Below, piece after piece: positions 8,760 through 19,117 of a stretch of 52,112 nt of DNA. This stretch comes from Reyranella sp. (GTDB taxonomy: Bacteria > Pseudomonadota > Alphaproteobacteria > Reyranellales > Reyranellaceae), in NCBI GenBank assembly GCA_030684475.1, contig JAUXWB010000526.1, positions 1-52,112 on the forward strand. The letters are read 5' to 3'. Made by a program: the position numbers and the translations under genes. Below the pieces are notes generated by a model. The model did not search any database and had not been told where the DNA came from. It worked only from the letters and a program-made list of their open reading frames with translations. The first letter of the stretch is position 1. The number at the start of each line of letters is the position of its first letter.

Positions 8760-9476
8760 ATGGACTGGAGCGATGAAGGCATCGTGCTGTCGGCACGGCC
8801 CCATGGTGAAAGCGGTCTCATCGTGTCGCTTCTGACCCGGACTCATGGCCGTCACGCGGGTTTTGTGCCGGGCGGTGGATCGCGACGCGCCAGCCCGGTC
8901 TGGCAATCGGGCAATGTCGTCGAGGTCGGTTGGCGCGCCCGCCTGTCCGACCAGCTTGGCAACTATACCGGCGAGCTACGCGAACCGCATGCTGCCCGCG
9001 CGCTCGACGATGCGGTCGAGTTGGCCGGTCTTTCCGCGGCCTGCGCCGTAACCGACGCCGCGCTGCCCGAGCGCGAACCGCATCCCGCGATGTTCGACGG
9101 TTTCCGGGCCTTCCTGGGGGTGCTCGGCCATCCTGGCTGGCCGGGGATCTACGTCCGGCTGGAGCTGGGCCTGCTCCAGGAGCTGGGCTTCGGGCTCGAC
9201 CTGGAGAAATGTGCGGCGACCGGCACCACGGATGATCTGACCTATGTCTCGCCCAGGACCGGCCGGGCCGTGTCGCGGACGGCGGCCGGCCCCTACAAGG
9301 AGAAGCTGCTGCCCCTGCCGGCGTTTCTGTCCACCGGCGGGCTGCCATCCGACGACGAGCAATTGCGGCAAGGCCTCGATTTGACGGGCTATTTCCTCGA
9401 ACGGCACGTTTTTTGGCCACACAACAAGCCCTTGCCTCCCGCGCGGTCGAGATTTATGGAAACGCTACAGCGCTGA
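8760..9476 (+). CDS. recO: DNA repair protein RecO
   Basis: RecO acts with RecR (gene at 18167-18760) in loading RecA on gapped DNA. The protein of 238 residues begins MDWSDEGIVLSARPHGESG, the family's OB-fold start, and ends in the helical RecO C domain. Only one cysteine of the usual zinc region remains (KCAATGT), so zinc binding is doubtful. I chose ATG 8760 because upstream in-frame residues fall inside era and are unlike the family. It follows era by 19 nt, probably in the same operon. Confidence 0.9.
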   Translation: MDWSDEGIVLSARPHGESGLIVSLLTRTHGRHAGFVPGGGSRRASPVWQSGNVVEVGWRARLSDQLGNYTGELREPHAARALDDAVELAGLSAACAVTDAALPEREPHPAMFDGFRAFLGVLGHPGWPGIYVRLELGLLQELGFGLDLEKCAATGTTDDLTYVSPRTGRAVSRTAAGPYKEKLLPLPAFLSTGGLPSDDEQLRQGLDLTGYFLERHVFWPHNKPLPPARSRFMETLQR

Positions 9477-9529
9477 AATAACAATGGCCGCGGCTCGAAT
9501 CGCGGTCGGTCCCCTCATCAGTCTCGTCG

Positions 9530-11767
9530 ATGGCAAAACGCAACAACGTCGTTCCGCTCGCTGCGGTCAAGCCGGTGCAATTCGGTCAGGCGCTCCAGGA
9601 GCGCTACCTGTCCTATGCGCTGTCGACCATCATGGCGCGCTCGCTGCCCGATGTGCGCGACGGCCTCAAGCCCGTGCATCGTCGGCTGCTGTACGCCATG
9701 CGTCAGCTCAGGCTCGATCCCAACAGCGCCTTCAAAAAGAGTGCCCGCGTCGTCGGCGACGTGATCGGCCAGTATCACCCGCACGGCGACCAGTCGATCT
9801 ACGACGCGCTGGTGCGCCTGGCGCAGGAGTTTGCCGCGCGCTATCCGCTGATCGAGGGCCAGGGCAACTTCGGCAACATCGACGGCGATAATCCGGCGGC
9901 GATGCGCTACACCGAGGCGCGGCTCACCGAGGTTGCCGAGGCGCTGCTTGCCGGCATCGACGAGAACAGCGTCGATTTTCGGCCCAACTATGACGGCTCC
10001 ACCGAGGAGCCGGTCGTGCTGCCGGGCGGGTTCCCCAACCTGCTGGCCAACGGGGCGGCCGGCATCGCTGTCGGCATGGCTTGCTCGATCCCGCCGCACA
10101 ATGCCGGCGAGCTCTGCGACGCTCTGCTTCACCTGATTAAGACCCCCAACGCGCGCATCGACACATTGGTCGACCTGGTGAAGGGGCCGGATTTCCCGAC
10201 GGGCGGCGTGCTGGTCGAGCCGCGCGAGTCGATCGTCGAAGCCTACAAGACCGGCCGCGGCGCCTTTCGCCTGCGCGCGCGCTGGAAGGCGGAGCAGCTG
10301 CCGCGCGGCCAGTACCGCATCATCGTCACCGAGATCCCCTACCAGGTGCAGAAGGGCCGGCTGATCGAGCGCATTGCCGAGATCATCAACGCCAAGAAGC
10401 TGCCGATTCTCGACGACGTACGCGACGAATCGGCCGACGATGTCCGCATCGTGCTCGAGCCGCGCACCGGCAACGTGCCGGCCGAGCTGCTGATGGAGCA
10501 GCTCTTCAAGCTCACCGACCTAGAAATCCGCTTTCCGTTGAATCTCAACGTCCTCGACAAGGACAACACGCCCCGCGTCATGGACCTGCGCGAGGCGTTG
10601 CAGGCCTTCCTCGACCACCGGCGCGAAGTGCTGGTGCGGCGCTCGACCTTCCGGCTGGAAGCGATCGAACGGCGGCTGGAGATCCTCGAAGGCTACCTGA
10701 TCGCCTATCTCAATCTCGACAGGCTGATCAAGATCATCCGCGAGGAGGACGAACCCAAGCCCAAGATGATCAAGGCCTTCGGGCTCACCGACACGCAGGC
10801 CGAGGCGATCCTCAACATGCGCCTGCGCGCGTTGCGCCGCCTCGAGGAGTTCGAGATCAAAGGCGAGCACAAGAAGCTTTCCGCCGAGCGCAAGGAGCTG
10901 AAGGCGCTGCTCAAGGACGAGAAGCTGCAATGGCAGGCGATCGCCGCCGAGGTCCAGGAAACCAAACGCAAGTTCGGCGGCAAGACCAAGCTAGGTCAGC
11001 GCCGCACCGAACTCGCCGACGCACCGGCCGAAATCGAGCATGCCGTCGAAGATTTCGTCGAGCGCGAGCCGATCACTGTCGTGTGCTCGGACAAGGGCTG
11101 GATCCGCGCCGCCAAGGGCCATCTCGATGAGAAGCAGGCGGCGGACCTCAAGTTCAAGGAAGGTGACGGTCCGCGCTTCGCGATCCACGCCCAGTCGACT
11201 GACAAGGTCCTGGTGTTCGGCACCAACGGCCGTTTCTACACCCTGCCCTGCGACAAGCTGCCGAGTGCGCGCGGCCATGGCGAGCCGATCCGGCTGATGG
11301 TCGAACTCGGCAACGACCAGGACATCGTGCAGCTCGAAGTGTTCAAGGGAGGGCGCAAGTTCCTGGTCGCCTCCGATGCTGGACGTGGCTTCGTGGTGCC
11401 GGAGGACGATCTCGTCGCGCAGACCAAGAACGGCAAGCAGGTGCTCAACCTTGCCGACAAGGAGAAGGCGGTGGCCTTTTCGGTCCTGCCCGAGGGGGCC
11501 GATTCGGTCGCCGCGCTGAGTCGAGGATACAAACTGTTGATTTTCCCGCTGGAGCAGGTGCCCGAAATGGGGCGCGGACGCGGCGTGCTGCTGCAGAAAG
11601 CCAAGGGTGACCAGCTTCGGGATGTGCAGGCGTTCAAGTTTGCAGACGGCCTGCCTTGGGCGAACCGCGTTATCCCATCAGCAGAGTTGAAATTCTGGCG
11701 TGGCGAACGGGCCCAGTCAGGCCGTATGCGGGATGGGAAATGGCCGAAGAAATCCTTCAAGGGCTGA
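9530..11767 (+). CDS. parC: DNA topoisomerase IV subunit A
   Basis: ParC is the breaking-rejoining subunit of topoisomerase IV, which unlinks daughter chromosomes. The winged-helix core has [35 protein letters not shown] and the active-site Tyr in AMRYTEARL. The C-terminal beta-pinwheel is recognisable ([29 protein letters not shown]). Its 745-residue length and short pinwheel suit ParC rather than GyrA. Gln stands at the position equivalent to E. coli ParC Ser80, in HPHGDQ. No Shine-Dalgarno sequence is obvious. Confidence 0.93.
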   Translation: MAKRNNVVPLAAVKPVQFGQALQERYLSYALSTIMARSLPDVRDGLKPVHRRLLYAMRQLRLDPNSAFKKSARVVGDVIGQYHPHGDQSIYDALVRLAQEFAARYPLIEGQGNFGNIDGDNPAAMRYTEARLTEVAEALLAGIDENSVDFRPNYDGSTEEPVVLPGGFPNLLANGAAGIAVGMACSIPPHNAGELCDALLHLIKTPNARIDTLVDLVKGPDFPTGGVLVEPRESIVEAYKTGRGAFRLRARWKAEQLPRGQYRIIVTEIPYQVQKGRLIERIAEIINAKKLPILDDVRDESADDVRIVLEPRTGNVPAELLMEQLFKLTDLEIRFPLNLNVLDKDNTPRVMDLREALQAFLDHRREVLVRRSTFRLEAIERRLEILEGYLIAYLNLDRLIKIIREEDEPKPKMIKAFGLTDTQAEAILNMRLRALRRLEEFEIKGEHKKLSAERKELKALLKDEKLQWQAIAAEVQETKRKFGGKTKLGQRRTELADAPAEIEHAVEDFVEREPITVVCSDKGWIRAAKGHLDEKQAADLKFKEGDGPRFAIHAQSTDKVLVFGTNGRFYTLPCDKLPSARGHGEPIRLMVELGNDQDIVQLEVFKGGRKFLVASDAGRGFVVPEDDLVAQTKNGKQVLNLADKEKAVAFSVLPEGADSVAALSRGYKLLIFPLEQVPEMGRGRGVLLQKAKGDQLRDVQAFKFADGLPWANRVIPSAELKFWRGERAQSGRMRDGKWPKKSFKG

Positions 11768-11771
11768 CCTG

Positions 11772-12575
11772 ATGGACCTGACGCTGATGTGGAAGGCGGT
11801 GCTGATCGGCGTCGTTGAGGGCCTCACCGAGTTCCTGCCGGTCTCGTCGACAGGGCACATCATTCTTGTCGGGGAGTTGCTGCACTTTCAGGGGCCGCCC
11901 GGCAAGGTCTTCGAGATCGTCATACAGCTCGGGGCGATTCTCGCGGTGTGTCTCCTCTACCGCCAAAAGCTCTGGAATACCGCGGTCGGTGTCCTCAGGC
12001 GCGAGAAGCCTGCGGTGCGATTTGCGGCGGCGATCGTCGTGGCCTTCCTGCCGGCGGCCGTCGTCGGCGTAGCCGCCCACAAGTACATCAAGTCGGTGCT
12101 CTTCAATCCGATGGTCGTTGCGGTCGCGCTGATCGTGGGTGGCGTCGCCATTCTCATCATCGAACGCTTTGCCCAGCGTCCGCGCATCAAGTCGATCGAC
12201 GATGTCGATCTCAAGACAGCTCTTTTGATCGGCTTGTGCCAGATCCTCGCTCTGGTGCCGGGCGTGTCGCGCGCCGGCGCGACGATCATGGGCGCGCGCG
12301 TCTTTCGCGTCGACCGGGCGGCGGCAGCAGAGTTCTCGTTCTTTCTGGCCATTCCCACGATGCTCGGTGCGACTGTCTACGATCTCTACAAGAACTGGTC
12401 GATCCTGGACTGGGACAGCGGTGCGGTCATCGCCCTCGGCTTCATCGCGGCGTTCATTTCGGCAGCGGTCGTGGTCGGCGCCTTTGTGCGGTTCATCAGT
12501 CGACACGGCTTCGCGGTGTTCGCCTGGTACCGCATCGCAATCGGGGCGGCGGCGCTGATTTTTCTCTCGATTTAG
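11772..12575 (+). CDS. uppP: undecaprenyl-diphosphatase
   Basis: UppP (BacA) dephosphorylates undecaprenyl diphosphate to recycle the peptidoglycan lipid carrier at the inner membrane. The protein of 267 residues has about eight hydrophobic segments. Both catalytic motifs are present: GVVEGLTEFLPVSSTGH near residue 15, and PGVSRAGATIMGARVFRVDR near 165-185. ATG 11772 lies 4 nt after the parC stop and starts directly before the first motif. Confidence 0.95.
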   Translation: MDLTLMWKAVLIGVVEGLTEFLPVSSTGHIILVGELLHFQGPPGKVFEIVIQLGAILAVCLLYRQKLWNTAVGVLRREKPAVRFAAAIVVAFLPAAVVGVAAHKYIKSVLFNPMVVAVALIVGGVAILIIERFAQRPRIKSIDDVDLKTALLIGLCQILALVPGVSRAGATIMGARVFRVDRAAAAEFSFFLAIPTMLGATVYDLYKNWSILDWDSGAVIALGFIAAFISAAVVVGAFVRFISRHGFAVFAWYRIAIGAAALIFLSI

Positions 12576-12680
12576 CGGCCTTTCCAACCGCGAAGCGCTG
12601 TGCCATAAACCCGGCCGCTGCGGCAAGACCGCACATCAGAATCGCCCGGGATTTCAAAGGCATATTGGGAGGCTTGTTTC

Positions 12681-14193
<1,513 letters not shown>

Positions 14194-14220
14194 GCGCCGC
14201 CGCCACGAGGACACAAGAGG

Positions 14221-14247
14221 AAGGCCCCGCCTCAGGCGGGGCCTTTT
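14221..14247. terminator. hairpin between convergent dctP copy and dctM
   Basis: AAGGCCCCGCC (14221-14231) pairs with GGCGGGGCCTT (14235-14245) and runs into TT. It lies 27 nt after the pseudogene end and 7 nt from the dctM stop on the other strand. It terminates plus-strand transcription best; on the minus strand the U-tract is weak. Confidence 0.7.
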
Positions 14248-14253
14248 GCTTGG

Positions 14254-15990
14254 TCAGTTGCGCACCGGGGGCGGCGCAAAGATGATCGGCGGAGGATTGT
14301 CGTCCTGCAACGGAGCCTGAAGCTCGATCTTGACCTTGGAGGGATCGATCTTGGGATCCTTGTCGAGGCCAGCCAGGACCAGGCCCGGGAAGGTGATCAC
14401 GATCGCCACCATGATGCACTGTATGATGACGAAAGGAACGGCACCCCAGTAGATCTCGCCCGTCGTCACGCCATCGATCTCCCGGCCGGTCACCTTGTCG
14501 ATGTACTTGCCCTCTGGCGCAACGGATCTCAGGTAAAACAACGCGAACCCGAACGGTGGATGCATGAACGACGTCTGCATGTTGATGCCGAGCAGCACGC
14601 CGAACCAGATGAGGTCGACACCCAAGGCCACCGCCGGCGCCACCAGAAGCGGCACGATGATGAAAGCGAGCTCGAAGAAGTCGAGGAAGAATGCCAGCAG
14701 GAATACCAGGATATTGACGACGATCAGGAACCCGATCTGTCCACCCGGCAGCGCCAGCAAGAGATGTTCGACCCAGAGATCGCCGTTAACACCGTAGAAG
14801 GTGAGGCTGAACACCCGGGCGCCGACAAGAATGAAGATGACGAACGAGGTGAGCTTCGCCGTGCTGTCCATCGCCTGCTTCAGCAGGGTCCAGCTGAGCC
14901 GCCGGTAGCTGAGCGCCAGCAGAAGTGCCCCCGTCGCGCCCATGGCGCCGCCTTCAGTCGGGGTAGCCAGTCCGATGAATATCGTGCCGAGCACGAGAAA
15001 GATCAGCGCCAGCGGCGGCATCATGACGATGACGACCTGTTCGCCGAGGCGGCTGAGCATGCGGAGCTTGAGGTACCGGTTGGCCATCGCGAGGATGTAG
15101 GCCACGAGGCCGACGAACGCCGTCGCCCAGATCCCCTCCCAGCCGAGGAAGTGCGACAGGACGTAGCCTCCAACGACGCAGCCGACAACCACTACGAGCA
15201 GGGAAGGGTAACCGGCGCTGCCGTCATCCTCCTTGATCGTCCGCGCCTCGGGCGGCAGCGCGGGCGCACGGTCCGGACTGAAGATCGTGCGGCCCAGCAC
15301 GTAGCCGGCATACAGCGCAGTCAGGACGAGGCCCGGGAGGATCGCGCCCTTGTACATGTCGCCCACCGAGCGTCCCAGCTGGTCGGCCATGACGATCAGC
15401 ACCAGGCTTGGCGGTATGATTTGTGCCAAGGTGCCGGATGCGGCGATCACGCCGGTCGCCAGTCGCCGGTCGTAGCCGTAGCGCAGCATGATCGGCAGGG
15501 AGATCAAGCCCATTGAAATGACCGAGGCCGCCACCACACCCGTCGTTGCGGCGAGAAGGGCACCCACAAAAATCACTGCAAAAGCCAGACCGCCGCGCAG
15601 CGGGCCGAACAGCTGTCCGATCGTGTCGAGCAGGTCCTCCGCCATGCCCGACCGTTCGAGGATCAGGCCCATGAAGGTGAAGAATGGAATGGCGAGCAGT
15701 GTGTCGTTCTCGATGATGCCGAACAGCCGGTTCGGCAGAGCCTGGAAGAACGACGGCTTGAAGAGGCTGAGCTCGATGCCGATGAATCCGAACAGCAGGC
15801 CGAGAGCTGCAAGGGAGAAGGCGACCGGATAGCCGAGCAGCAGGAACACGACCAGCGAGAAGAACATGATGGGCGCCATCTCGGCCTTCACGAAGGTCGA
15901 GAACCCGCTATCCGGCAGGAACATAGAGGTTCCCAGGAGCACTACCAGGCAGACAAGGAACGCGAAAAATATGCCGCGAATAATCGCCAT
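14254..15990 (-). CDS. TRAP transporter large permease (DctM, FcbT3-like)
   Basis: DctM is the sodium-coupled channel subunit of a TRAP importer. At 578 residues it is longer than the usual 425, as in the mannitol/chloroaromatic-type branch. The extra length comes from a soluble stretch near the middle (about 250-270, ARTIKEDDGSAG) and a Pro-rich tail (PPPIIFAPPP). Characteristic segments include PFFTFMGLILERSGMAEDLL, GALLAATTGVVAASVISMG and PPSLVLIVMADQLG. The gene starts 9 nt after dctQ. Its binding protein is probably the convergent gene at 12681. Confidence 0.9.
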   Translation of the reverse strand: MAIIRGIFFAFLVCLVVLLGTSMFLPDSGFSTFVKAEMAPIMFFSLVVFLLLGYPVAFSLAALGLLFGFIGIELSLFKPSFFQALPNRLFGIIENDTLLAIPFFTFMGLILERSGMAEDLLDTIGQLFGPLRGGLAFAVIFVGALLAATTGVVAASVISMGLISLPIMLRYGYDRRLATGVIAASGTLAQIIPPSLVLIVMADQLGRSVGDMYKGAILPGLVLTALYAGYVLGRTIFSPDRAPALPPEARTIKEDDGSAGYPSLLVVVVGCVVGGYVLSHFLGWEGIWATAFVGLVAYILAMANRYLKLRMLSRLGEQVVIVMMPPLALIFLVLGTIFIGLATPTEGGAMGATGALLLALSYRRLSWTLLKQAMDSTAKLTSFVIFILVGARVFSLTFYGVNGDLWVEHLLLALPGGQIGFLIVVNILVFLLAFFLDFFELAFIIVPLLVAPAVALGVDLIWFGVLLGINMQTSFMHPPFGFALFYLRSVAPEGKYIDKVTGREIDGVTTGEIYWGAVPFVIIQCIMVAIVITFPGLVLAGLDKDPKIDPSKVKIELQAPLQDDNPPPIIFAPPPVRN

Positions 15991-15999
15991 GACCTGCTC

Positions 16000-16536
16000 T
16001 CAGTGCCCGGAGTTACGCTGGCGGGTGTCGACATAGACACCGCGCATGATGCCGATCTGCTTGATCGCTTCCGAGATGCCCTGAAGCAGCAACAGCGCAA
16101 AGCCCAGGACCGCAATGAGCTTGATTGGCCAACGGATCAGGCCGCCGGCATTGCTCGACAATTCGCCGATGCGAAAGGATTCGTAGAAGTAGGGCCAGCC
16201 TTCGACCAGCATGACGATGCACAACGGAATCAGGAAGAACAGATGCCCGAACAATGCAATCCGGTTGTTCGCCCTGGCAGACAGCCGGCTGGAAACGATG
16301 TCGATCCGTATGTGCTCCTGGCGCAGCAGGGTATAGCCGGCGCACATGAGGAAGATCACGCCGAACAGATACCATTGCCACTCGAGCCAGGCGTTGGAGC
16401 TCGAGTTGAACAGTTTGCGGATGATCGCGTTGACCGCGCTGATCAGCACGACCACGAGAATGAGCCAGTAGACGGTTCGTCCGACAAGTTCATTGAGGCG
16501 GTCGATGGCCGCGCTCAATTTGAGTAGCCCGGTCAC
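16000..16536 (-). CDS. TRAP transporter small permease (DctQ)
   Basis: DctQ is the four-helix membrane subunit that pairs with DctM. The 178-residue protein has four hydrophobic stretches, and the typical WLEWQWYLFGVIFLMCAGYTLL and EHIRIDIV, where residues near the first periplasmic loop contact DctM. Translation starts with GTG at 16536, about 8 nt after GGGAG. It is the first gene of the dctQ-dctM pair. Confidence 0.88.
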   Translation of the reverse strand: MTGLLKLSAAIDRLNELVGRTVYWLILVVVLISAVNAIIRKLFNSSSNAWLEWQWYLFGVIFLMCAGYTLLRQEHIRIDIVSSRLSARANNRIALFGHLFFLIPLCIVMLVEGWPYFYESFRIGELSSNAGGLIRWPIKLIAVLGFALLLLQGISEAIKQIGIMRGVYVDTRQRNSGH

Positions 16537-16733
16537 TAGGATGCTCCCCGATCCAGGGTTTTTTGATTGCCGTTCTTGACGCCACGCAAGCCCACACAGC
16601 CTGCACTTCGCAAGACGGAGACGAGACCATCTAGCAGAAAAAATCCGCGAGGAAACCCTTCATCGGCAGTACGCGATCCAAGTGCAGACGGCACCAGCCG
16701 GTCGCCGCACGAGACCTATCGTTGCTGGTTTTC

Positions 16734-17468
16734 TTAAGCTGCAGGCAGTTCGGTCCAGCCTTCCGGTCCGAAGAATTCCAGGGGCCGAAACGCCTGCTTG
16801 TAAGCCATCTTGCTCGAGTCGGCGATCCAGTAGCCGAGATAGACGTAGGGCAGGCCCCGTCGGGCGGCGGCATCGGCCAACCACAGGATCATTTGCGTCC
16901 CGAGGCCCCGCCGAGGATCCTGCGGATCGAAGAAGCTGTAGACGGCCGACACACCGCTCGACAGCCAGTCGACCAGACATGCGCCAACCAGGCGGCCCTC
17001 GGCGGAGTCATCGCGAAATTCGATGATCGCGGTCTCGACCGGACTCTCTTCGACCATGGCGCGATAGTCGTCGAAGTCCATGTCGGCCATGTCGCCGTCG
17101 CGATGACGGGTCAGCACGTAGCGTGAAAAAAGCGCGTACTGCTCACCAGTCGCGAGTGGCTGCGTCTCGATCGCATGGACGTGCTCGTTCCGCCTCAGAA
17201 TCCGGCGTTGGGCCCGGCTGGGATCGAAGTCGCGCACCCGGATGCGCACCGGCACGCAGGCGCGGCAGCCGTCGCACAGCGGCTTGTAGACGAAGTGGTG
17301 GGAGCGCCTAAAGCCCGCGTCGGTCAGCGTGTCGTGCTGCGTGATCGCATCCGGGCCACTCAGCTCGGTGACGAGCTTGGTCTCCAGCCGGTGCGGCAGA
17401 TACGGACAGCGCATCGCCGGCGTGGTGCGAAAGAATCGCAGGGTCTGGATGTTTTGGCGAATGAACAT
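16734..17468 (-). CDS. bpt: aspartate/glutamate leucyltransferase (Bpt)
   Basis: Bpt attaches leucine from Leu-tRNA to proteins with N-terminal Asp or Glu, marking them for ClpS-ClpAP degradation. The 244-residue protein contains the N-terminal CPYL, HFVYKPLCDGCRACVPVRI with its cysteine pair, and the C-terminal GNAT-like domain (SAVYSFFDPQDPRRGLGTQMI, YVYLGYWI, MAYKQAFRPLEFFGPEGW). Cys21, Cys65, Cys68 and Cys71 match the family's N-terminal cysteine set. It is monocistronic, between the TRAP genes and the DUF4126 gene. Confidence 0.9.
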   Translation of the reverse strand: MFIRQNIQTLRFFRTTPAMRCPYLPHRLETKLVTELSGPDAITQHDTLTDAGFRRSHHFVYKPLCDGCRACVPVRIRVRDFDPSRAQRRILRRNEHVHAIETQPLATGEQYALFSRYVLTRHRDGDMADMDFDDYRAMVEESPVETAIIEFRDDSAEGRLVGACLVDWLSSGVSAVYSFFDPQDPRRGLGTQMILWLADAAARRGLPYVYLGYWIADSSKMAYKQAFRPLEFFGPEGWTELPAA

Positions 17469-17553
17469 GGAATTAGGGAAACGAGTGTAACCCTCCCGGG
17501 CGCGAAGGAAAGCGGCCGTTCATCCGCCAAAGGTCGATAGCGGCACCTCGCCG

Positions 17554-18156
17554 TCAAGATCTACGCTGCCTGCCGGCCGCCCGGCGGAGCGGAATGAGGG
17601 CAAGTCGCACCAGCTTCGGCAGCAGCCATACCAGCAGGGCGACGAAGACCGCCAGCAGACACAAAAACGTGAGTGGATGGGCGATCGCCAGAGCCAGGCC
17701 GCCGATGACGGCGACGTCCTCGGTCAGCGAGGCGGCAATGTTGCTGAAGGGCTCGGGCGAAGTGTTGATGAGGGCCCGGGAGCCGGTCTTGGCGATATGC
17801 GTCCCCGCGGCGAGGGTTCCGCCCAGCAGGCCGGCGACGGCGGCGACCTCGGGACTGAGCCCGCCCGCCGCGCCGTAGGCCAGCAGGAAGCCCGCCGGGA
17901 TGCGCACGAAGGTCTGCAGCGCATCGTTGATGCTGTCGACATAGGGGATCTTGTCGGCAAAAAAATTGAGCGCGAACAGCAGCGCCGCCACGCCGAGGAC
18001 CCAGGGCGAGGCGAGCACCTGCAGATCGGAGGGCAGGCTGATCAGACCCAGCCGTTCGGCGCCCCCCAGTACCAGCACGGCGGCATAGGCGTTGAGGCCG
18101 CTCGCCCAACCGGCGGCGAGCGCGACGGCGATGGCGGCGAGGGTTTCGGGGCTCAT
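17554..18156 (-). CDS. DUF4126 domain membrane protein
   Basis: This 200-residue protein of unknown function has about four to five hydrophobic segments. Recognisable DUF4126 features are AAGWASGLNAYAAVLVLG near the N terminus, FADKIPYVDSINDALQTFVRIPAG, and GGTLAAGTHIAKTGSRALINTSPEPFSN in the middle. The ATG at 18156 begins just before the first helix; the frame extends to 18231 but those residues overlap recR and look unrelated. It follows recR by 10 nt, so it is probably the last gene of the dnaX-ybaB-recR unit. Confidence 0.8.
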   Translation of the reverse strand: MSPETLAAIAVALAAGWASGLNAYAAVLVLGGAERLGLISLPSDLQVLASPWVLGVAALLFALNFFADKIPYVDSINDALQTFVRIPAGFLLAYGAAGGLSPEVAAVAGLLGGTLAAGTHIAKTGSRALINTSPEPFSNIAASLTEDVAVIGGLALAIAHPLTFLCLLAVFVALLVWLLPKLVRLALIPLRRAAGRQRRS

Positions 18157-18166
18157 CGCGCGGGCC

Positions 18167-18760
18167 TCAGAGGGCGCGTCGGGCCTTGAGCGCGGTCGCC
18201 AGCGTGCCGTCGTCCAGCCAGTCGAGTTCACCGCCGACCGGAACGCCGTGGGCGAGGCGGGTCAGAGGCACGCTCAATTCGGCCAGGCGTTCGGCCAGAT
18301 AATGGGCTGTGGTCTGGCCATCGACGGTGGCGTTGGTCGCCATGATGACTTCGCGGATACCGCCGGCGCCCACGCGCTTCACGAGGGCTGCGATGTTGAG
18401 CTCGTCCGGGCCGATGCCGTCGAGCGCCGACAGCGAGCCGCCCAGGACGTGGTAGCGGCCGGGGAATATCTTGCCGCGTTCCATGGCCCAGAGATCGCCG
18501 ACGTCCTCGACGACGCAGAGCAGGCCTGGATCGCGCCTGGGGTCGGCGCAGATCGAGCAGGGAGCGACGGTATCGAGGTTGCCGCAGATCGAGCAGGCGC
18601 GGATTGCCCGCGCCGCATCGCCGAGCGCTGTGCCAAGCGGCTGCATCAGGGTTTCGCGCTTCTTCAGGAGGTGAAGCGCCACACGGCGGGCGGAGCGCGG
18701 GCCGAGGCCGGGCAGGCGGCTCAGCAACTGGATCAGCCGTTCGATCTCAGGCCCAATCAT
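18167..18760 (-). CDS. recR: recombination protein RecR
   Basis: RecR forms a ring-like clamp that works with RecO in gap repair. In 197 residues it has the HhH segment ([17 protein letters not shown]), a C4 zinc motif ([16 protein letters not shown]) and a Toprim domain ([33 protein letters not shown]). It follows ybaB closely. The AGGTG of its leader lies in the second copy of a 13-bp tandem repeat (18774-18799). Confidence 0.95.
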   Translation of the reverse strand: MIGPEIERLIQLLSRLPGLGPRSARRVALHLLKKRETLMQPLGTALGDAARAIRACSICGNLDTVAPCSICADPRRDPGLLCVVEDVGDLWAMERGKIFPGRYHVLGGSLSALDGIGPDELNIAALVKRVGAGGIREVIMATNATVDGQTTAHYLAERLAELSVPLTRLAHGVPVGGELDWLDDGTLATALKARRAL

Positions 18761-18773
18761 CTCGAGCTTTTCA

Positions 18774-18799
18774 CCTGGAGCTTGAACCTAGAGCTTGAA
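18774..18799. repeat. 13-bp tandem repeat at the ybaB-recR junction
   Basis: CCTGGAGCTTGAA (18774-18786) and CCTAGAGCTTGAA (18787-18799) are adjacent copies with one mismatch. On the coding strand the mismatch makes TAG, the ybaB stop, in one copy and CAG in the other. It looks like a small duplication of the ybaB 3' end. Confidence 0.75.
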
Positions 18800-19117
18800 G
18801 CCGGGTGGCAGCGGCAGGCCGCCGGTGATGGTCTTCATCTGCTCCTGGACCATCTGCTCGACCTTCCCCCGCGCATCGTTGGCGGCGGCCACGACCAGGT
18901 CCTCGACCACACCCTTGTCGGCTGGCACGAAGAGAGAGGCGTCGATCTCGACGCGGCGCGTCTCGTTCTTGCCGTTCACCGTCACCTTGACCAAACCGGC
19001 GCCCGAGGTGCCGACGATCTCTAGCCGCTCGAGCGTCGCCTGCAACTCCTGCATCTTCTGCTGCATGGCCTGGGCCTGCTGCATCAGGCCACCGAGATCC
19101 TTGAGCTTGTCGAACAT
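18788..19117 (-). CDS. ybaB: YbaB/EbfC nucleoid-associated protein
   Basis: This small DNA-binding protein of 109 residues belongs to the YbaB/EbfC family, whose dimers bind DNA and influence nucleoid state. It has the N-terminal Gln-rich helix (LMQQAQAMQQKMQELQATLE), then GLVKVTVNGKNETRRVEIDASL and a C-terminal helix ending in GLPLPPGFKL. Its start overlaps the dnaX end by 1 nt and recR follows, the conserved dnaX-ybaB-recR order. Confidence 0.93.
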   Translation of the reverse strand: MFDKLKDLGGLMQQAQAMQQKMQELQATLERLEIVGTSGAGLVKVTVNGKNETRRVEIDASLFVPADKGVVEDLVVAAANDARGKVEQMVQEQMKTITGGLPLPPGFKL

